This document shows positions 59,646 to 64,000 of a DNA stretch of 64,000 nt, piece after piece. The position numbers and the translations under genes are program-made. A model generated the notes under the pieces. The model was not told the origin of the DNA and searched no databases. It was given only the letters and a program-made list of their open reading frames with translations. Each line of letters starts with the position of its first letter. The first letter of the stretch is position 1. This DNA is from Planctomycetota bacterium (GTDB taxonomy: Bacteria; Planctomycetota; UBA8742; UBA2392): contig QEVF01000005.1 in NCBI GenBank assembly GCA_003576915.1, positions 62,001-126,000 of the forward strand. The letters run 5' to 3'.

Positions 59646-60992
59646 ATGTTGAAATCATTCATCCTGCTGGTTTGCCTGGGCCTGGGCGGCATCTGCTGCC
59701 ACGCGCAGGAAGCTGTGCCCTACACACCCGATGAGCCGGGTTATCACCTCGGCACGCTGGAGCTGGCCAGGTTCTGCCTGCAGTCCGGCCTGATCAGTCA
59801 GGGGCGCGCCCTGCGTGCGGAAGTGCTCAAGGGCTCCCAAGACAAGGGCGAGCGCGAAGGCGCCGAGAAACTCGCCCAGGACTTCGACCTCACCCAACCC
59901 GACGCTTACACCGCCAAGGCCTGGGGAGAGTACCTGGACCGCCGCGAGGCCCTGCAGTCCCGCCGCGCCGAGAGCGCCTGGCAGGCGCTGGGCAAGGCGG
60001 GAGCGCGCCATGCCCTGAGTCACGATCCCGGCCATGTGGAGGCCCGGAAGGCCTTCGGACACGAGTTTCTTGAGGGAGTGGGGTGGCTGGAGCCCAAAGA
60101 AGCCCAGCGCTTGCGCCCCTTTGTGGCCTCCATCAAGGATGCCCCAAAGGACAACCCGCGCAAAGCCACCTGGGCCGAGCCCTTTGTCGTCGTGGGCGAG
60201 CATTTCACCCTGGTCAGTGATCTGCCCTGGTGGCGCGTCCTGCGCTACGTCAGACTCCTGGACCGCTTTTATGAGGTCTTCTTCGAGATCGCCGGGGAGT
60301 TCATTCCGCGGCGCAAATCCATCAACCTGATCTGGTGCTGCGCCAAGGCCGAAGACTTCATCGCGTTGTCCAAAGCCGTGGAGTTTCCCATGACGGCCGA
60401 GCATGAGGGCGCCTACCTGCGCTGGCACGGCTACTCCGTCATCAATGCCCAGCGCGCCGATGAAGTGGGCAGGTTGAACAAGGCAAAGGACAACCTGGCG
60501 CGCACGTTGTTTCACGAGGGCACGCACCGGCTTGTCGAGATGGGCATCTGCGGCCGGGCCACGGCCATGGAGGCCTGGGGCAACTACATGGAAGCCCACG
60601 GCTGGATCGTGGAAGCCATCGCCGTGATCTTTGAGAACCTGGATATCAAGGACAAGGGTTACACCCTGGCGTCGCTGGAGGCGCAGCGCACCCATTGCCT
60701 GGGGCGCATGAAGAAGGCAGGCACCGCGCCCCAACTGGCGGCCCTGTTCAAGCAGAACACCAGTGAGTTCGGCGCGAGCCAGCCCTATGCCGTCGCCGAC
60801 AAATATGCCGTGGCGGGCAGCATTGCGTGGTATTGCATCTTTATCAAGAAGGACAGCTACCGCGCGGCGTTCTTCGGTCTGCTGATTGACCAGTATCGCT
60901 CCGACAGCACAGGGCGTACATTTGAACAGCGGTTCGGCCTGTCACTTGAAGAGTTCGAGAACAGTTGGAAGGCCTATGCCCTCGGGAAATAG
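59646..60992 (+). CDS. exported HExxH protein (DUF1570-like)
   Basis: 448 aa. The signal peptide (SFILLVCLGLGGICCHAQ) contains two Cys near the cleavage site, so a lipoprotein is possible. Residues about 55-170 are helical (TPR-like). The peptidase-like core has ARTLFHEGTHRLVEMG, the HExxH zinc motif, followed by EAHGWIVEAIAVIFENLD, where the second Glu could be the third ligand. The closing motif FEQRFGLSLEEFENSWKAYAL is typical of DUF1570-like proteins. Two other members lie at 4524-5903 and 18244-20658; substrate unknown. Confidence 0.83.
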   Translation: MLKSFILLVCLGLGGICCHAQEAVPYTPDEPGYHLGTLELARFCLQSGLISQGRALRAEVLKGSQDKGEREGAEKLAQDFDLTQPDAYTAKAWGEYLDRREALQSRRAESAWQALGKAGARHALSHDPGHVEARKAFGHEFLEGVGWLEPKEAQRLRPFVASIKDAPKDNPRKATWAEPFVVVGEHFTLVSDLPWWRVLRYVRLLDRFYEVFFEIAGEFIPRRKSINLIWCCAKAEDFIALSKAVEFPMTAEHEGAYLRWHGYSVINAQRADEVGRLNKAKDNLARTLFHEGTHRLVEMGICGRATAMEAWGNYMEAHGWIVEAIAVIFENLDIKDKGYTLASLEAQRTHCLGRMKKAGTAPQLAALFKQNTSEFGASQPYAVADKYAVAGSIAWYCIFIKKDSYRAAFFGLLIDQYRSDSTGRTFEQRFGLSLEEFENSWKAYALGK

Positions 60993-61101
60993 CCGCTGGC
61001 GCGAGCCCCTGCAGCGCCCCAAGTCCGACATGATGCTATCCTTGGACGACGAGGCCGCATCGGGACGTAATTGGCCGCACGCATCTAGAATGGGAGGCGC
61101 C

Positions 61102-62451
61102 ATGACCACACCAGAAGTCGAACGGCTGATCCAGCGGCTCAAGGACAAGGACGCCGGCGTGCGTCGCAGCGCCGCGGAGGCCCTGGGCCGCCTGGGCCCC
61201 GACGCCAAGTCCGCCGTGGGTGCCCTCGCACGCGCCCTGCGCGACGAGGACAAGAACGTCGTCTTTGACGCGGCATTCGCTTTGGGTCGCATCGGCGCAG
61301 CTTCGGTGCCGGCCCTGGTCGACACACTGCAGGGCAGTGATCGCAGCGTGCGCCGGCGCGCCATTGAGGCCATCCGCATGATCGGGCGCGAGGCCGTGGC
61401 CGCCGTGCCCGTTCTGATTAATGAACTGAAGGACACGGCCGGAGACATCCGCTGCCACGCCGCGGAGGCACTGCGCAAGATCGGCAAGCAGGCGCGGCAG
61501 GCCATTCCCGCCCTCGTTGAACTTCTCAAGGACCCCAAGGTTGACGTGCGCCGGGCCGCCGCCGACGCCCTGGGCGATATCGGCGCCGATGCCGTGCCCG
61601 CGCTCTGCCAGGCTCTGCGCGACGACGACCCCAACGTTCGCTTTGATGCCGCATTCGCTTTGGGCAAGATCGGCAAGGATGCCAGTTCGGCCGTGCCCGC
61701 CCTCATCGACGCACTGGAGAACGACGTCGAAAACGTGCGCTTCATGGCTGCCGAAACGCTGGGCAACATCGGCGCCGCAGCCGAAGTGGGCGTTCCCGCC
61801 CTGACCAAAGCCCTCAAGGATTCAGACATTCAGGTGCGCGCGGCAGCGGCCAAGTCCCTTGGCCGCATCGGGCGTGTGGCCGTTCCGGCCCTGGTTTCAA
61901 CGTTGCGGGACGCTGACGCGCGCGTGCGGCGCCGCGCCGTGGTCGCTCTGGGCCAGATTGGGCCCGAGGCGCGCGATGCGGTGCCGTGGCTGATCGAGGC
62001 GCTCAAGGATGACGCCCTCTGCACCCAGGCGGCCGAGGCACTGCGAAACATCGGGCGTGACGCTCGTTCCGCCGTGCCGGCACTCATTGAAGCCATGAAG
62101 GACGAGAAGGGGGATGTCAGCCGCGTGGCCAGCGAGGCACTGGGGGCCATCGCAGCGGAGGCCGTGCCGCACCTGGTCAAGGCTCTGGAAACGGGCAACG
62201 CGCACACGCGGCGGCGGGCGGTGGCGGCGCTTCGTACCGTAGGGCCGGAGGCTCGGGCGGCGGTGGGGGCGCTGGCGCGGGCGTTGAAGGACGAAGACGA
62301 GAACATCCGCTTTACGGCGGCAGAAGCCCTGGGGCGCATCGGCCCCGACGCCAAATCGGCCATTCCTGACCTCAGCGACGCCTTGATGGATGAAGACGAA
62401 GACGTGCGTTACTGGGCCACGGAAGCGCTGTGGCGCATCCGCGGCGAATAG
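61102..62451 (+). CDS. HEAT-repeat (PBS-lyase-like) protein
   Basis: 449 aa. ATG 61102 is four bases after GGGAGG. The protein is almost entirely tandem HEAT repeats of about 31-37 residues, twelve or so in number, each like VRRSAAEALGRLGPDAKSAV or VRRAAADALGDIGADAVPAL. Several repeat units are nearly identical at the DNA level (e.g. GCATTCGCTTTGGG at 61274 and 61652), suggesting recent internal duplication. No enzymatic domain or signal peptide. It is probably a protein-protein scaffold. A strong terminator follows. Confidence 0.93.
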   Translation: MTTPEVERLIQRLKDKDAGVRRSAAEALGRLGPDAKSAVGALARALRDEDKNVVFDAAFALGRIGAASVPALVDTLQGSDRSVRRRAIEAIRMIGREAVAAVPVLINELKDTAGDIRCHAAEALRKIGKQARQAIPALVELLKDPKVDVRRAAADALGDIGADAVPALCQALRDDDPNVRFDAAFALGKIGKDASSAVPALIDALENDVENVRFMAAETLGNIGAAAEVGVPALTKALKDSDIQVRAAAAKSLGRIGRVAVPALVSTLRDADARVRRRAVVALGQIGPEARDAVPWLIEALKDDALCTQAAEALRNIGRDARSAVPALIEAMKDEKGDVSRVASEALGAIAAEAVPHLVKALETGNAHTRRRAVAALRTVGPEARAAVGALARALKDEDENIRFTAAEALGRIGPDAKSAIPDLSDALMDEDEDVRYWATEALWRIRGE

Positions 62452-62473
62452 GGCAGAGCGTGGATCGGCAGGC

Positions 62474-62498
62474 GGGCCGCCGCGGCGGCCCCTTTTTT
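62474..62498 (+). terminator. rho-independent terminator after the HEAT gene
   Basis: GGGCCGCC-GC-GGCGGCCC is followed by CCTTTTTT, a classic intrinsic terminator 22 bases past the stop. Confidence 0.9.
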
Positions 62499-62575
62499 GG
62501 CAGTGTCTGGGCGCTTGGCTTGTATCCGTGGCTTGCTAACCTTCCGGCCGAGAGCCGATACCATTGAGAACGCCC

Positions 62576-63817
62576 ATGCCCACCGCCCTCGCTGTTGGCC
62601 TGAAGTGCCGTGAATGCGGCCATGAATATGCCGATGCTCCCAAGAATGTCTGCGAGCACGACTTCGCGCCCCTTGAAGTCAACTACGACTACGACGCGAT
62701 CAGGAAGTCGCTTACGCGCGAGAGCATCGGCAAGCGCGCCTTCAACATGTGGCGCTACAAGGAACTGCTGCCCGAGCAGGAGCCCGTTTCCGGCCTGACC
62801 ACGGGCGGCACGCCGCTGGTGCACGCGAAGAATCTGGGCCGCGAACTGGGCGTCAAGAATCTCTACGTGAAGTTCGATGGCGTCTGCCAGCCCACTCTCA
62901 GCTTCAAGGATCGCGTCGTGGCCGTGAGCATCGCGCGCGCCAGGCGCTTTGGCTTCACGACCGTGGGCTGCGCGAGCACGGGCAACCTTGCCAACAGCGT
63001 CGCGGCTCAAGCCGCACAGGCGGGCCTCAAGGCGATCATCCTGATTCCGAAGGACCTCGAACCCGCAAAAGTCGCCAACACGCAGATTTACGGCGCCACG
63101 CTCGTGAAAATCGACGGCCCCTACGACGACGTCAACCGTCTTTGCTCCGAGATCGCCAATGATGCGAAGATCGGCATCGTCAACGTGAACCTGCGGCCCT
63201 ACTACGCCGAGGGCAGCAAGAGCATGGGCTTTGAAATCGCCGAGCAGCTTGGCTGGCGCGCGCCCGACAACATCATCTGCCCCATGGCCGGAGGCTCGCT
63301 GATCAACAAGCTCAGCAAGAGCTTCAAGGAATTCGAGAAGCTGAGCTTGCTCGAAGCCGCGCCTAAGACGAAGTTCTGGGGCGCGCAGGCGGCGGGCTGC
63401 AACCCGATTACCGATGCCATCAAGCGCAGGAGCGATCTGATCAAGCCCGTGAAGAAGCCCGACACGATTGCGCGCAGCATCGCCATCGGCAACCCCGCCG
63501 ACGGCTACTTTGCGGCGCGCCTGTGCCTCGACAGCGGCGGCGGCGGAGATGATGTCACGGACGCCGAGATCATCGAGGCCATGAAGCTTCTGGCGCGCAC
63601 CGAGGGCCTGTTCACGGAGACAGCGGGCGGCGTGACGCTGGGCGTGTTCGTGAAGCTGCTCAAGGCGGGCAGGATCAATAAGGACGAAAGCACCGTGGTT
63701 TGCATTACCGGCCAGGGGCTCAAGACGCTCGACCCGCTCTACGCGCCGGGCGTGCTGCCCGATGCGCCGGTGATCAAGCCGACTCTGGCCGCGTTCAAGG
63801 ATCTGAAAATCGCATAG
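62576..63817 (+). CDS. thrC: threonine synthase
   Basis: 413 aa PLP enzyme that converts O-phosphohomoserine to threonine. An N-terminal Cys-pair element (LKCRECGHEYADAPKNVCEHDFAPL) is common in one bacterial branch. The PLP Lys lies in QPTLSFKDRVVAVSIARARR, and TTVGCASTGNLANSVAAQAA and NIICPMAGGSLINKLS bind the cofactor phosphate. ATG 62576 is preferred; a TTG four codons upstream is open. The gene has its own terminators on both sides, so it is transcribed alone. Confidence 0.95.
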   Translation: MPTALAVGLKCRECGHEYADAPKNVCEHDFAPLEVNYDYDAIRKSLTRESIGKRAFNMWRYKELLPEQEPVSGLTTGGTPLVHAKNLGRELGVKNLYVKFDGVCQPTLSFKDRVVAVSIARARRFGFTTVGCASTGNLANSVAAQAAQAGLKAIILIPKDLEPAKVANTQIYGATLVKIDGPYDDVNRLCSEIANDAKIGIVNVNLRPYYAEGSKSMGFEIAEQLGWRAPDNIICPMAGGSLINKLSKSFKEFEKLSLLEAAPKTKFWGAQAAGCNPITDAIKRRSDLIKPVKKPDTIARSIAIGNPADGYFAARLCLDSGGGGDDVTDAEIIEAMKLLARTEGLFTETAGGVTLGVFVKLLKAGRINKDESTVVCITGQGLKTLDPLYAPGVLPDAPVIKPTLAAFKDLKIA

Positions 63818-63829
63818 CACCGCCGTGAC

Positions 63830-63852
63830 AGGGGCGACGTGCAGTCGCCCCT
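63830..63852 (+). terminator. hairpin terminator after thrC
   Basis: AGGGGCGAC-GTGCA-GTCGCCCCT is followed by a short TT, 13 bases past the thrC stop. The U-run is short, so efficiency is uncertain. Confidence 0.6.
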
Positions 63853-63879
63853 TTGGGGGTGGTGCGCCATTCAACCAGC

Positions 63880-64000
63880 ATGACCGGCGCGTCAGAAATT
63901 TTCGCAGCCCTCAAGGCCGGAGACCTCGACGGCTTCAGGAAGCTGCTCGCCGGCAACTCCGCTTTGGCCAATGCCCGCAATGAGCAGGGCGTGAGCCTGC
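63880..64000 (+). CDS. ankyrin-repeat protein (5' end only)
   Basis: The frame starts at ATG 63880 and runs off the window. The visible 40 residues (SEIFAALKAGDLDGFRKLL, AGNSALANARNEQGVSL) form the first ankyrin repeat of a typical bacterial ankyrin protein. No ribosome site is obvious. The rest of the gene and its function are outside the window. Confidence 0.7.
   Translation, partial: MTGASEIFAALKAGDLDGFRKLLAGNSALANARNEQGVSL

Overview
This 64 kb window is a GC-rich bacterial chromosome segment. It is densely packed with about 60 genes on both strands, and no rRNA, tRNA or CRISPR array was seen. The gene mix suggests a Planctomycetota/PVC-type bacterium: a fused PurSL, a B. subtilis-type protoporphyrinogen oxidase, an anti-sigma-like membrane protein next to a DUF3106-like secreted protein, three exported proteins with an HExxH (DUF1570-like) site, and many exported orphans. 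This placement is inferred from family content and was not tested by phylogeny.

Layout. 1-6000: two tandem paralogous secreted proteins, a large glycyl-tRNA synthetase with two insertions, and an exported TPR/HExxH protein. 6050-11700: clpB behind a consensus sigma-54 promoter, then an accessory island with a lower-GC gene carrying a PD-(D/E)xK-like motif, a nested direct/inverted repeat cluster, a 5'-truncated gene and a hairpin array. 11700-18100: a methyltransferase/membrane-protein pair divergent from a TetR regulator, an MFS transporter, a SUKH (SMI1/KNR4) protein, and a two-gene phosphotransfer dikinase resembling a split rifampin phosphotransferase. 18200-22700: an HExxH plus VWA-like membrane protein divergent from an anti-sigma-like/DUF3106-like pair, then rsfS with a probable AUC start. 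22900-31550: a GspE/PilB ATPase, elbB, a secreted protein, then a tightly coupled run moaC, RNase D, orphan, PaaK-like ligase and asparagine-synthetase-like enzyme.

31600-39250: two paralogous secreted charged proteins, small membrane proteins, a DUF4139 protein, a HAD phosphatase, Tat-exported superoxide dismutase, recA, a cloverleaf-like palindromic element and a possibly leaderless glutaredoxin-like gene. 39237-43173: hemE, hemG, an orphan and a PIN-domain gene on the minus strand, the last three overlapping. 43300-50800: a degenerate MnmE-like GTPase, pyrR, an EB_dh haem protein with a CxxxCH site, purM and a Sua5-type tsaC. 50800-64000: a fused acid phosphatase/PhoD protein, a multidomain amidase with a CTERM-like tail, an aconitase/LeuC-like protein missing most cluster ligands beside purSL, a third HExxH protein, a HEAT-repeat protein, thrC and the start of an ankyrin gene.

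Core functions present are translation (glyS, rsfS, tsaC), protein quality control (clpB), recombination (recA), purine, haem, molybdopterin and threonine synthesis, and pyrimidine control. The most unusual items are the ligase/synthetase operon, the split dikinase, the cluster-less aconitase homologue, the two-phosphatase fusion, the repeat island and the sigma-54 promoter on clpB.
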